A stretch of 64,000 nucleotides of DNA from Anolis sagrei (Eukaryota; Chordata; Lepidosauria; Squamata; Anolidae): assembly GCF_037176765.1 (NCBI RefSeq), contig NC_090023.1, positions 99,991,366 through 100,055,365 of the forward strand, read 5' to 3'. This document shows, piece by piece, positions 35,001 through 45,704 of the stretch. The notes under the pieces are model-generated. The model saw nothing but the letters and a program-made list of their open reading frames with translations. It did not search any database and had not been told where the DNA came from. Within the stretch, counting starts at the first letter, position 1. Every line of letters starts with the position of its first letter. Both the position numbers and the translations under genes were made by a program.

Positions 35001-35780
35001 AATCATTGAAGGAGCACCCATCAAATTTAATGCTTTTGAAATTCTCCCTGAACACTCCAGTTTGAATAATGAGTTTGCTGTTTGCGGTCTAATCACTTGA
35101 CAAAGGGGATTCTTGGCACCTTTTATCCAGTGATAAGGATCTTAGCTGCACAAACATAAGAACATAGCAATGCTTTAAAAAGTGGACATATTACACAAGA
35201 TACTTAAAGGGTGTGAATGTGCCTAATGCACACTGAGAGCTGTCAATATTAGTTAATTATTCTGTTTTTCTAAGTGCCACCTCATGCTTTGCCCATCAGT
35301 TATTTTTCTCAAATAACTTAATTTCACGGATTAATTTCACAGTACTATACATGACTAGCCACGGCCAGCTAGGGCATCAGGAAAATTTCCTATGTTGTCT
35401 TAGGGCAGATCTTGTTTAGGCAACGGAACAGAGTGGTTTTGTAACAGGACAGAGAATAGATTGAGGGCAACAATTCCCCTCCAGGCCGGATTTCTGGCAC
35501 AGGACAGTTTATATCAGAAATGCCAGTGTTATCCTTCAGCCTGGAATTGATTTACGAGTATGGATGCTAGTCGGTTGAAGGGCCCCTACAAGAAATATAG
35601 TAGTTTCTGGACAAATCAGCCCCATGCATATTAAATGCAGAAAACTGTACTTTTGAAACTGTTTAGAGGATGTGTGTGCAAATCATGGCAAAAATCCAAA
35701 TAACAGCATGTTCCGCTGTGATCATAGAGTGACTTTTGTTTTTCAATCCATGGAAAAAGTGGATTTTTAAAAAACCAAGT

Positions 35781-36085
35781 TTTTTCATGTCAGGAGTGAC
35801 TTGAAAAACTGCAAGTTGCTTCTGGTGTGAGAGAATTGGCTGTCTGCAAGGAGGTTGCCCAGGGGATGCCCGGGCAACACGTTCTTGCAGATGGCCAATT
35901 CTTTCACATCAGAAACAATTTTTTAAAAAACTTGGTTGCCATCCTATGGGAGGCTTCTCTCATGTCTCTGCATGGGAAGCTGGAGCTGACAGATGGGAGC
36001 TCATCCTGCTCCCTGGATTTGAACTGCCAACCTTTTGGGCAGCAGTCCTTTGGACACAACGGTTTAACCCATTGTGTCACAATGG
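35781..36085. mobile_element. tRNA-SINE with an inverted duplication of its tail
   Basis: The minus-strand SINE (tail at 35781, head near 36070 with the box B-like complement TTTGAACTGCCAACC) carries an internal palindrome. GCTTCTGGTGTGAGAGAATT at 35818 with GGCTGTCTGCAAGGAGGTTG is mirrored by CAACACGTTCTTGCAGATGG with CCAATTCTTTCACATCAGAA at 35876-35912. Arms of about 45 bases meet at GGGATGCCCGGG. Confidence 0.6.
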
Positions 36086-36408
36086 TTTAACCCAGGGGCT
36101 CCACAAAAAGTTGGGGTGAGTAGGAGAAATGAATTGGACTACTTTAAGGAGCTCTCTAAATTCCAGCCCACAACAACTGCAAATTTGTGTGCAAATTACA
36201 TGGAATTAAACTACTGTCTTTCGTTAAGAGAGAAAAAACTAAATGTGTGCAAACAGGCTTGCAACTTATTCAATGCACTACACACTAGCAAATGCGGGGA
36301 ATATGGATACGTTCTAAGATCCCTCTGGGGGCACCTTTAAAAGGGACAATAGCAAACATATTCTGACTATACATGAGCTGAAAGCATATTCTACAACTGC
36401 ACTTGTGA

Positions 36409-36762
36409 ACCTGGGTGGTTCTCAACCTGTGGGGGCTGCGGACCACCAGTTGGCTGCAAGGACAAAAATCTGGTCTGCAAGCCTCCTTCCTCTTTATTAT
36501 ATTTTATTTATTATTTCATCTCCTTTCACACGGACTGCCACTCCTTCCCTATCACTGACCATGGATATGTTCTATATCAGAAATTAGAGCTGATGTGGTC
36601 TATCCAAAGCAATTTTCTCAGTCAGTACCCAAACCGAATCTAAAGTTGACTAAAACCTGATTTGTAACCCCTTTGGTACTTATATTGTAGAGTGGTCCCT
36701 GGTCAAAGTGGTCCCTGGTCAAAGTATTCCCTGGCCAAAAAAAAGGATGGAACCGCTGATCT
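36409..36762. mobile_element. hAT-type element, about 350 bp
   Basis: The left end GGGTGGTTCTCAACCTGTGG with GGGCTGCGGACCACCAG and the right end GGTCCCTGGTCAAAG (repeated) with GGATGGAACCGCTG fit a hAT terminus pair. No coding frame. The right flank is ATCTACAC, the start of the next MITE; the left flank does not match it. Confidence 0.5.
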
Positions 36763-37132
36763 ACACTTACAATTAAAGGAGTTTGTCAGCATTCTATGTG
36801 CCATGGCTCAGTGCTATGGAGCCATAGGAGATGTAGTTTGACAGGGTCTGTAACCTTCTCTGCCAGAGACTGCTGACGCATCACCAAACTACAAATCCTA
36901 TGATTCCATAGCATTGAGCCATGGCAGCTGAAGTGGTGTAAAACTACAGTGTAGATCTGACATGGGCAAACTTGGGCCCTACCTCCAGGTGTTTTGGACT
37001 TCAACTCCCACAATTCCTAACAGCCTCAGGCCCTTCCCCTGTTAGGAATAGTGGGAGTTGAAGTCCAAAACAACTGGAGGGCCCAAGTTTGCCCATGCTT
37101 TGTGCAGGTGCACCCCCAGAGAAACCCACAAA
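36763..37132. mobile_element. TCTACAC-family MITE with nested hAT MITE at its right end
   Basis: The outer MITE runs ATCTACACTTACAATTAAAG, GCCATGGCTCAGTGCTATGG, AACTACAGTGTAGAT, then after the insert GTGCAGGTGCACCCCC. The inserted hAT MITE (36961-37106; CATGGGCAAACTTGGGCCC and GGGCCCAAGTTTGCCCATG) is flanked by GTGTAGAT and GTGCAGGT (6/8). Confidence 0.6.
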
Positions 37133-37424
37133 GACTCTAGGGGGCATTTTCAGAGCATGGGAAACCATGGATATCAAATTCACGGGTAAGGAAGTCATAC
37201 TGTATTGTTTTCAGATAATAAAAGAAACTGAATATACAAACAAGCTCATTGATTCTGAGGTTACACATTTTGCCTCCCTGACCAGACAAGACGATGCCAA
37301 TAACTACTTTCTCTGAAAACTTTTGTTACATTCTGAGCGTCCAGCATGCAGTGACACAACAATGTTGGTGAAGGTGACTTTCACCAAGAAAGAACTGAAT
37401 ATTGAAAGAATAACAAGATACAGA

Positions 37425-37600
37425 GGGTCCATGGATCAAGAATATGGAATCCTGGGAACTGTAGTTTTGCAAGGTCTTTTGCCTTCCTTGCCCAAGAGGG
37501 CTGGTTTCTCACCAAACTCCCAGAATCCCATAGCATTGAGCCATGCCAATTAAAGTGGAATCAAATGACACTAAATCTGCACTGTAGACACACTCAAAGT
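37425..37600. mobile_element. TCTACAC-family MITE, partial
   Basis: ATGGAATCCTGGGAACTGTA, CCAGAATCCCATAGCATTGA and the right end CACTGTAGACACAC match the family. The left end is diverged. Confidence 0.5.
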
Positions 37601-37623
37601 AAACCATGAAGAGGTTGGATGTG

Positions 37624-37624
<1 letters not shown>

Positions 37625-37656
<32 letters not shown>

Positions 37657-37955
37657 CAATACGAGGATTTAAAGATCGTACTGCAAAGACTCTGGCAAAA
37701 GCCTGTCAAGGTGGTCCCAGTGTTGATCGGCACACTGGGTGCAGTGCCTAAAGACCTAGGCCTGCACTTAAACACAATCGGAGCTAAAAAAATTATCATG
37801 TGTCAGCTGCAAAAGGCCACCTTAGTGGGATCTGCATGCATTAGTCACCGATACATTACACAGTCCTAGACACTTGGGAAGTGTCCGACGTGTGATCCAA
37901 TACAACAGCCAGCAGAGTGATCTTGTCTGCTGTGGATTCATCTTGTTGTGTTTCT
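37625..37955 (+). mobile_element. Non-LTR retrotransposon C-terminal fragment
   Basis: After an (ATT)n run (37626-37655), the plus frame reads YEDLKIVLQRLWQKPVKVV, PVLIGTLGAVPKDL and QLQKATLVGSA. This is the C-terminal motif block of some site-specific or R4/Dong-like non-LTR elements; the clade is uncertain. It is a short 3' relic. Confidence 0.5.
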
Positions 37956-37956
37956 A

Positions 37957-38130
37957 ATAATAATAATAATAATACTTTATATATAACCCACCCTATCTCC
38001 CTGAAGGGACTCAGGGCACTTTCCAACAAAAGTAACAAATCGGCAAACATTCAGTACCAAAAAACAAATAACAAATCAAAACAGAAGGTCCAACAAAAAG
38101 GAGGAAGAAAGAGAGCATTGACAAGACTTG
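37957..38130 (-). mobile_element. L2-type 3' end
   Basis: An (AAT)n tail, then ATATAACCCACCCTATCTCC and CTGAAGGGACTCAGGGCACT is the L2 3' block in minus orientation. Confidence 0.55.
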
Positions 38131-38149
38131 AATGACTAATACAACATAA

Positions 38150-38410
38150 TGCTGGATATTCTGACAACATGAATGGACTGGTTTAAACAATGTTTTATAT
38201 TTATGTAGTTTTTAGAGGGAAAGTAGCTTTCAAGCTGTTATTGATTAATGTTTTTATTGGTATGTAACTTTAACTTTATGTAGTGATCATTGTTTCTTGT
38301 TGTCTTTTGTTGATTGTTTATATTATTTTCTGTATCTGTGGATTGCTGTAAGCTGTCTCAAGTCCCTCCGGGGAGAGGGGGCGGGGTATAAATAAAGTTT
38401 ATTATTATTA
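38150..38410 (+). mobile_element. L2-type LINE 3' UTR end
   Basis: A T-rich 3' UTR leads to GTAAGCTGTCTCAAGTCCCT, CCGGGGAGAGGGGGCGGGGT, ATAAATAAAG and an (ATT)n tail: the full L2 3' terminus. Confidence 0.65.
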
Positions 38411-38642
38411 AGGTAAAGGTTGTGTCTGACTCAGTTTCTAAACCTCCAAGGTCATGTAGCCGGCATGACTGCATGGAGCACCATTACCTTCTCTCCAAAG
38501 CAGTACCTATTGATCTACTCACATTTGCATGGTTTCGAAATGCTAGGTTGGCAGAAGTTGGGGCTAACAGCGGGAGCTCACCCCGCTCCCTGGATTGGAA
38601 CCACCAACCTTTCGGTCAGCAAGTTAAGCAGCTCAGAAGTTT
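38410..38642 (-). mobile_element. Sauria SINE, minus
   Basis: AAGGTCATGTAGCCGGCATG, CTATTGATCTACTCACATTT, GCTAACAGCGGGAGCTCACC and a tRNA-like head (TTGGAACCACCAACCTTTCG) in reverse. The 3' part near the tail has an internal deletion. Confidence 0.75.
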
Positions 38643-38734
38643 AATAATAATAATAGGGGGTCCCATATTATTATTATTATTATTATTATTAATAATAATA
38701 ATAACAATATTGTTTTTGTTACCTCCTCCACAAA

Positions 38735-39745
38735 GAGTGCATCTCCACTGCAGAAGGAATACAGTATGACACCACCTTAACTTGCATAGCCTAATGCTAT
38801 GGGACCCTGGGAGCTGTAGTTTCACGAGATCTGGTGCCTCACCAAACTACAACTCTCAGGATTCCCATAACATTCAGTTAGGGCAGTTAAAGTTGTGTCA
38901 AACTGCAGCAATTCTATATAGTATAGTTGCACCCCATGCTATAGAATTCTGGGAGTTGTAGTTTTGTGAGACTCTGCTCTAAGAGCACAGGTGCCTTGGA
39001 GAACTACAACTCTCAGGATTTCCATAGCAGTGAGTTAGGGCAGTTAAAGTTGTGTCAAACTGCAGTAATGCTATATAGTATGGTTGCACCCCATGCTATA
39101 GAATCCTGGGAGTTGTAGTTCTGTGAGACCCTGCTCTAAGAGCACAGGTGCCTTTGAGAACTACAACTCCCAGGGTTTCTATAACATTGAGTTAGGACAG
39201 TTACAGTTGTGTCAAACTGCAGCAATTCTATGTAGTATAGTAGCATCCCATGCTGTTGATTCCTGGGAGTTGTAGTATTGCGAGACCCTACTCTATGATG
39301 GATGGTGCCTTAGAGAACTACAACTCCCAGGACTTCTATAACTTTGAGCTAGGGCAGTTAAAGTAGTGTCAAACTGCAGTAATTCTATATAGTACAGCTG
39401 CAATCCATGCTTTAGAACCTCGGGAGTTGTAGTTTCCCGAGACCCTGCTCAAAGACGGCTGGTGCCTCGGAGAACTACGACTCCCAGGACTTCCATAACA
39501 TAGACCTAGCGCTGTTAAAGTAATGTCAAACTGCAGCAATTCCATATAGTAAAATGCTGTAGAATCCCAGGAGTTGTAATTTCCCGAGACCCTGCTCGAA
39601 GACGGCTGGTGCCTCAGAGCGAACTACAACTCCCGGGGCCCCGTAGCATTGGACAGTGGCAGTTCCAAGGGGCGCCAAGCTGTACTGACGCTACGGACTA
39701 GATCCCGGGAGTTGTAGTTCTGCAAGGTCTCTGTCCTGCAGCTCC
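38735..39745. repeat. MITE-derived tandem array, 157-bp period, about 6 units
   Basis: Units carry CATGCTATAGAATCCTGGGA, GTTGTAGTTTTGTGAGACTC, AGAACTACAACTCCCAGGA and GGGCAGTTAAAGTTGTGTCA. Equivalent points fall at 38931, 39088, 39245, 39403 and about 39549, giving periods of 157, 157, 158 and 146. The words are those of the TCTACAC-family MITE, so the array grew from one copy. Units become more CpG-rich toward exon 1, and the array ends 60 bases from the NIPA1 exon 1 donor. Confidence 0.85.
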
Positions 39746-39805
39746 TGTCAAGAAGGCAGGGTGAGCAGCTCAAGCGGCGCCCGCCCGGAGAAGGCGCGTG
39801 CCTAC

Positions 39806-39953
39806 CTCTTCCCCTGGCGCGGACGATGCCCTTCTTCTGGAGCACGAAGGTGGAGCCGTTGACCAGGCTGGAGACCACGGCCACGCTCAGGCCCAGGGAC
39901 ACCGCCGCCGGGCCCGGGGAAGCCCCTCCGCCGACTCCCTCCCCGACAGCCAT
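39806..39953 (-). CDS. NIPA1: NIPA1 exon 1 (start codon)
   Basis: The exon encodes [40 protein letters not shown] and KGIVRARGR (residues 1-49) and ends with G before donor GTAGGC. The first membrane helix is [19 protein letters not shown]. Thr35 corresponds to human Thr45, mutated in SPG6. The start ATG has A at -3 and G at +4, and the first residues align with the mammalian N terminus apart from the human alanine run, which is absent here; total length is 319 residues against 329 in human. The five exons sum to 960 bases without a break. Confidence 0.96.
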
Positions 39954-40022
39954 CCTCCTCCTCCTCTTCCTCCTCCAAGCCGGCCGAGAGCCGCTCCTTT
40001 GCAGAAGCCGCCCCTTCTTTGT

Positions 40023-40114
40023 TGCTGCTGCTGCTGCTGCTGCTGCCGGCGCCCTTTGGGCTCTCCTCCTCCTCCTCCTCCTCCTCCTCCTCCTCCTCCT
40101 CCTCCTCCTCCTCC
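40023..40114 (-). repeat. (CAG)8 and (GGA)17 tracts upstream of NIPA1 ATG
   Basis: On plus (TGC)8 lies at 40023-40046 and (TCC)17 at 40064-40114; in gene sense these are GGA repeats followed by GCA (CAG) repeats, 70-160 bases upstream of the ATG, within the 5' UTR or core promoter. A GTG-started frame across them would give polyglutamate and polyserine, but there is no evidence it is translated. Confidence 0.9.
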
Positions 40115-40784
40115 ACGCCCGGCGCTCAGGGCCAGCTGCACCCGCCGAAGCAGCCCGCCCTCCCCGGCATCATCGCGGGAGCAGAAGCGGACCCAACGCC
40201 GCACCCTGACGTCACGGGCCCCGGCAGCATGACGTCATGGCCATGCGGTGCTCCAGGGGTGACGTCGCCCAACCCGGCCCGGGGGGGGGGGAAGGAGGAG
40301 GAGGAGGAGGAGGCGCTCCTTGGGTCAAAAGGAGCAAAGGCACCGGATGTTTCCATCACTTTTTGAAATGCCATTTACAATAGCAGAGCATCATTTCATT
40401 ATTATTATTATTATTATTATTACAGCATAATAATAATGATGATGATGAAATGATGCTCTGCTATTGTAAATGGCATTTCAATATTATTATTATTACAGCA
40501 TAATAATAATAATAATAATACTAACAATAATAGCATATAATAATAGCATCATATAATAATGCTATAATCATTATTATAGCATCATAAAATATATTAGGAA
40601 TCGTATAAAACGTACGTATAAAAATAGCATTTTAATATTATTATTATTATTATAGCGTCATATTGTGTGTGCAGGGGGGAGGCATGTAATTTCATTGTGT
40701 AATAGCACAATGACAAAAAAAGCTGTTCTATTCTAATAATAATATGATGCTGTGATCATTATTATAATAGCATATTATTACAAT

Positions 40785-41205
40785 AATATTTATTTATTAA
40801 AGGGGGGACTCATGGCGGCCTCACAGCAAACACCATTCGGTGCCATCATAATGATAAAAACAATCAACAAAACATTAAATAAACAGTTGTTAAAACACGC
40901 CAATTAAAATCCAGGTCCGGGTCAATTCATTGTCACTTCGAAATAGCTTATGTCTTCTTCATACAAGCCACTATTCAATGGTCAAACGTAAGGTCCCACA
41001 GGCAAGTTTTGAGTTTCCTTTTAAAGGACAGGAGGGAGGTGGCCAAACTGACATCTTTGGGGAGGGAATTCCATAGACAGAGGGCCGCTGTTGAAAAGGC
41101 CCTGTCTCTCCTCTCCACCAATTGCATTTGCGACAGCGGTGAGATCGAGAGCAGGGCCTCTCCAGATGATCTTAAACTTTGTGATGATTCATAACATGTA
41201 GTCTG
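40785..41205 (-). mobile_element. L2-type LINE 3' end
   Basis: A TTTATTTATTAAAG tail followed by GGACTCATGGCGGCCTCACA, then AGGGAGGTGGCCAAACTGAC and GAATTCCATAGACAGAGGGC. The opposite strand of the latter part reads the RxFSTAALCLWNSLP-like L2 C terminus. The same layout recurs at 52432-52960 and 33283-33878. Confidence 0.65.
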
Positions 41206-41225
41206 GGCCAGAAACCAGATGATGC

Positions 41226-41262
<37 letters not shown>

Positions 41263-41277
41263 TGCTATGGTACTCTA

Positions 41278-41517
41278 GCCCCTGTTGGCACAGCAAGTTA
41301 AACCACTGAGCTGCTGAACTTGCTAACCAAAAGGTTGGCAGTTTGAATCTGGGGAGTGGGGTGAGCTCCCACTTTTAGGTCCAGCTTCTGTCAACCTAGC
41401 AGTTCGAAAACATGCAAATGTGAGTAGATCAATTGTATCACTCCAGCGGAAAAATAACGGGGCTCCATGCAGTCATGCTGGCCATGTGACCTTGGAGGCG
41501 TCTATGGACAATGCTGG
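41278..41517 (+). mobile_element. Sauria SINE, 5' part
   Basis: The head CCCTGTTGGCACAGCAAGTT with AACCACTGAGCTGCTGAACT, box B-like GGCAGTTTGAATCTGG and body AGTTCGAAAACATGCAAATG. It stops at GACAATGCTGG, and the next SINE words (CTCTTTTGCTTAGAAAC) resume at 42276, so it was split by the next feature. Confidence 0.75.
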
Positions 41518-42271
41518 TTGTGAGGTCTCGGCCTAGTTTTTACCCCTCTGTTTATTTCCCTGGAGGTGGACTGTTCCATTCTGCTATGTTTTAGAGTGGG
41601 AGCTTAGGATCCCCCTAGAGGCCAAGCTCTGTTGGTTCAACCCATTCTGGCTCAGAGCCTGGTGGAGGGACCTTTTATTCCATTCTGTTTGGACATAGCT
41701 TGTGGTGGTTGGCCGGAGAGTGTCTGGTCTGGCTTGGCAGTCTGAACGGGCGATCCTTAGTACATACATGCCTCAGAGAACAAAGATAATGGTTGTACTT
41801 GCCCCATAGATGAGAGTTGTACATGCCACATAGAACACAGATGTACATGCCTCAAAGAATATAAATGTATATGCCATAGAATTGACCAGTATTTGCCCAA
41901 AGAACATAGATAGTACATGCCCCAGAGTTTGTGGAGAGTGCTTGCCTCATGGAGAATGTGGTTGTTGTTGCCTCGGAGCACATGCCACCATTATATTTCA
42001 TGGCCTCCTGTTGTTTATATTTGCCTCGGAGTTATGCCTTATACCTGTTCTTTATTGTTCTAATTCTATACCATCAAGAATCAAACCGCACCTTTATGCC
42101 TTGTTTTGATTCACCTTGATTGTTCAGTAAACTTAACTGGTTGAATTTAGTCTTGTCTCTAGAGTTTTATTCTGAGGGAATTAAAGTACATATAGGGCAT
42201 ACTGATGGTCACTGGGAGAGTGGCTGGACACATATAGTTTTCTCATCAATCCTTCCCGGTGTGCCATCATA
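41518..42271 (+). mobile_element. Insert splitting a SINE; candidate solo LTR fossil
   Basis: A 754-bp segment lies between two halves of a SINE, with CTGG on both sides (41514-41517 and 42272-42275). It starts near TGTGAGGTC and ends near CCATCA, and has an LTR-like composition with no coding frame. No internal retroviral region is present. Family not identified; assignment is tentative. Confidence 0.35.
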
Positions 42272-42902
42272 CTGGCTCTTTTGCTTAGAAACGTTATTAA
42301 AACACCAGTTATTAAAATATGTCTTATAGCATCATATGATTATTATACTATCATATTATTATTATTATTGTAGCATCATAATAATATTCTGCTATAATAG
42401 TAATAATAATAATATGCTAGAATAATATGCTATGTAAATTAAATTTCATTAAGATTTTAAAATATAAATAATTAAAGCATTTATTATTACATAATAATAA
42501 TAATTAATAATAATAATATATAAATAATTCCTTATTTAATACTTGCCTCTTCTCACAGCTCAAGACAGGGCACAACACAGTTAAAACACATCACCAATAA
42601 AATACATACATTAAAATACACCATCACAAAATTAAAATACATAGTGCAAGGATTAAAATACAACACAAATACATATATTAAAATACAAACAGAGTGTAAA
42701 GTTTAAATTCACTGTGTTATTGCTATTCTTTTTTATATATTGCTTTTTTTCCTCTTAGCAGAGACTCAAAGCAGTGAACAGTGCTAAAAACAATACAATA
42801 TACACTATGAAACCTAAAGGCTACAACCAGTAAACTAGAATTAAACCAAACATGATTAAAAATAAAGTATTAAAACCATTAAGAACCTATTTAAAATACA
42901 TA

Positions 42903-43170
42903 AAACACCCCAGTGGCACAGTGGGTTAAATCCTTGTGCTGGCAGCACTGAAGACTGACAGGTCGCAGGTTTGAATCCAGGGGAGAGTGGGTTGAGCTCC
43001 CTCTGTCAGCTCCAGCTCCCCATGCAGGGACATGAGAGAAGCCTCCCAAAAGGATGTAAAACCATCAAAACATCCGGGCATCCCCTGGGCAATGTCCTTG
43101 CAGACAGCCAGTTCTCTCACACCAGAAGCGACTTGCAGTTTCTCAAGTCACTCCTGACATGGAAAAAAGT
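42903..43170 (+). mobile_element. tRNA-derived SINE, second family
   Basis: The head CCAGTGGCACAGTGGGTTAA with box B-like GGTCGCAGGTTTGAATCC, body CAGCTCCAGCTCCCCATGCA, and end CACACCAGAAGCGACTTGCA with CTCAAGTCACTCCTGACATG and a short A-rich tail. It is nearly full length and is the best copy of this family here. Confidence 0.8.
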
Positions 43171-43502
43171 ATTTTCCTATATATACTGTTTATGATGCTA
43201 TGATATTGTAAACTAAAAACAGAAAATAAAGGAATTATTGGACATTGAAATCTGTTTATGACTTTTGGCCCAGCCTGTGCATACACAATGAGTGGGAGTT
43301 TTGGAAAACCTGTATTTGTATGATACATACATAATGAGATATCTTGTAGGTTTGACCCAAGTCTAAACATGAAATTCAGTTATGGTTCACATTCACCTTG
43401 GGCTAGGAAGAACTTGTTAGACAATGTTTTTAATGTTTTGTGCCCAAACAAATTTTGTGTGCATTGAATCATCAGAAAAAATTAAGATGTCACTATCTTG
43501 GG

Positions 43503-43692
43503 GTTCATCTACACTGTAGAATTAATGCTGTTTGACACCACTTTAACTGCCATGCTCAATGCTGTGGAATCCAGGGTGAGATATCAGTCCTATTCAATGA
43601 AATACCTTGTAAAACTACAGTTCCCATGATTCCATAATGCTGAGCCATGACAGTTAAAGTGGTGTCAAACTCCATTACTTCTACAGTGCCAA
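43503..43692. mobile_element. TCTACAC-family MITE
   Basis: GGTTCATCTACACTGTAGAA, TTTGACACCACTTTAACTGC in one arm and GTTAAAGTGGTGTCAAAC, TTCTACAGTG in the other make a near-palindrome of about 190 bp. Non-coding. Confidence 0.7.
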
Positions 43693-44687
43693 TGCGCCTG
43701 CAATCATGGGCTTTTTGGAATGAAGTGTGTTTTGAAGACTTATTCATAACTTTGCAATGTTGTAACCTCTATATAGACAAATGTGGATGCAATTTCATGG
43801 AAGTTATAGTCTGGGCTTCGATTTCAGCAAGTGTTCTTTCCAAGTACTTCTACAAACCAACTGGAAGGGAATCACCTCCACCATCATCATGTCAGAAGAA
43901 TCCTGCCTGCCTTAAACAAACACATAAACCCCCAAAACTCTGCATCTGACCCCACAGTTCTCAGGAAAACCAATGGATCAGTCACAATTTCAAATAAGAA
44001 AGCCATGCCTGAAAAATACTCTGCAGACCTTATATAAATCTCACCCAAAAAAGGGAAGTTATACAGCTACCAGAACCAGAAAGAGTCTCCTGGGTTGTGA
44101 TTACAGGGGTGGACAACTGCAGTATTCATTTTCTTCCTCTGGAGGGCAATGTGGACCACCAACATTGGCAAATAAAGTAGGAAGTGCAAATAAAGTGGGA
44201 AGTCCACTTCTAACTCTGAAAAACAATATGAAAATATTAAACACAGAGTGGAAGGGCCCTGAAGCTTATTTAAAAATTAATTGTCCCACCTCCTCCCTCA
44301 TTCTCTCTCTTTTTTGCCAGGGAATGTGGAGAGGCCCAGCTGCAAAAACAGCTTTGGAAGCTGAATGCAGCTTTTTGGAGCACACTATGTCCACCCTTAA
44401 TTTATAGAAACTGTCAGATTCAATCATTCTTAAAGTTTGTAAAATTGTGACTTGACCAGTTTTGTTAGAAGAATAAAATGGATTAGTTAACCTTGCCCAT
44501 CAACTCATCTTGCCTCAGATTGGGTGTGACCATATCACTTTCTTCATGCTTAAGTGAGTATGTCCAAAGGTGGAGCTCAATGTTTTTGAGTCAAGTTCAG
44601 AAATATACCAGGAAGCAAATGTAATTCAACTGTCTGATATGCTTAAGTCTTTGCATCCCATGATAGATCACCTGAAATGATGACAGA

Positions 44688-45268
44688 GGGCGCTTTCACA
44701 CAGCCCTTTAACTCGAGAACATTTGCGTTTAAAAAACACAATTTTTCCCAGGTCCCCATCTACACACACCCCAGAAAGTGCGTGCTTTCTGGGGTGGGTG
44801 TCCAGATGTTCTCCCGGAACTTTCCGGGAGAACACCCAGACACCCTAACCTCTTTCACAAAAGCCCTTTTAAAAGTAAAAGAACTTACCTGGCCTCCATT
44901 AGAGCTCCGACACCATTCTAATGGAGGCCAGGTACGTTCTTTTACTTTTAAAGGGGCTTTTGGGGATGGGGTTGGTGTCTTCATGGTTTTCTGGGCTAAT
45001 TTTGCCGGAAAACTGCAGGACTACTGTCTGGACTGTCCGCTCAAAAGTCTAAAACTTGGAAGTAGTGGGTTTATCCCGTAACAAATTAATTTGCTAATTT
45101 GTTAATTAATTAATTAATTAAACCCACTAACCAATTAATTCACCACAAACCAGGGTTTTCCTGGTTTGTGGCGAATTACTTCGGATTTGCCTAGGACGTC
45201 ATCTGGACAGCCCCCTTTACATTCTGGGAATGCCGACGTTAAAGGGGCGGTCTGGAAGTGCCTTACAG
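44688..45268. mobile_element. Foldback DNA element with several hairpins
   Basis: The ends GGGCGCTTTCACACAGCCC and (reversed) GGCACTTCCAGACCGCCCC are imperfect inverted repeats. Inside are four nested palindromes: AGAAAGTGCGTGCTTTCT; GTTCTCCCGGAACTTTCCGG; long arms AAGTAAAAGAACTTACCTGG and CCAGGTACGTTCTTTTACTT about 70 bases apart; and CCAGGGTTTTCCTGG. Non-coding. The ends resemble those of the 22045-23165 element. Confidence 0.6.
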
Positions 45269-45704
45269 TCAATACTGACTCTGCTTTACCAGTGCAGCCT
45301 TAGGTGTAGGATGTAGTTAATTTCTAATACATCACCCAGTGCTAAGCATGTTTCCTCAGGGACAAAAAAAAAAATCAAATTCCACTGGATTCAAATAGGT
45401 TTTACAGTTTGGCTCCTGTATGCATAGAAGATGAGTTCCTGGACTTCACAATCATACACAAAACAGCAGATAGTATTGAAAAGGCCCAATAATGTTATAG
45501 AGTCAAGCTGGAGGATCTGGGAGATGCTTAGAGAGGATATATTTTGCTGGATAATAAAACTGCAGATACTGGTCTCATGGATATGGAGATCATACCCTAT
45601 TTTTCAATATGCATATTCAAGTTATTCATTATTCTTCTGCTTCCATTTTAAAAAATTGAACTGAGGGGAGAGTTTTGTGTGCTGGACCACCAGCATGACC
45701 AAGG

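Larger units (their letters stand above)
31144..39805 (-). other. NIPA1: NIPA1 intron 1
   Basis: An 8.7-kb first intron between donor GTAGGC (39805 downward) and acceptor TTTTTCTAG. It is dense in transposons: a hAT element, CR1 with two insertions, 5S-SINE, nested MITEs, a SINE foldback, two non-LTR fragments and a 157-bp-period tandem array next to exon 1. 32180-33070 and 35010-35770 look unique and hold nothing recognised. Confidence 0.85.
39770..40330 (-). promoter_or_regulatory. NIPA1: NIPA1 promoter CpG island
   Basis: A G+C- and CpG-rich block covers exon 1 and its upstream side. It contains a CRE/ATF-like TGACGTCA (at about 40206 and 40229, as CTGACGTCACG and ATGACGTCATGG), trinucleotide runs and no clear TATA box. 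The transcription start could not be fixed and probably lies near 40000-40250. Confidence 0.85.

Noticed and set aside
39802-40232. Long frames with polyglutamate, polyserine or polyproline over the NIPA1 leader
   Set aside because: They arise from triplet repeats read in all phases. The only supported frame is NIPA1 exon 1.
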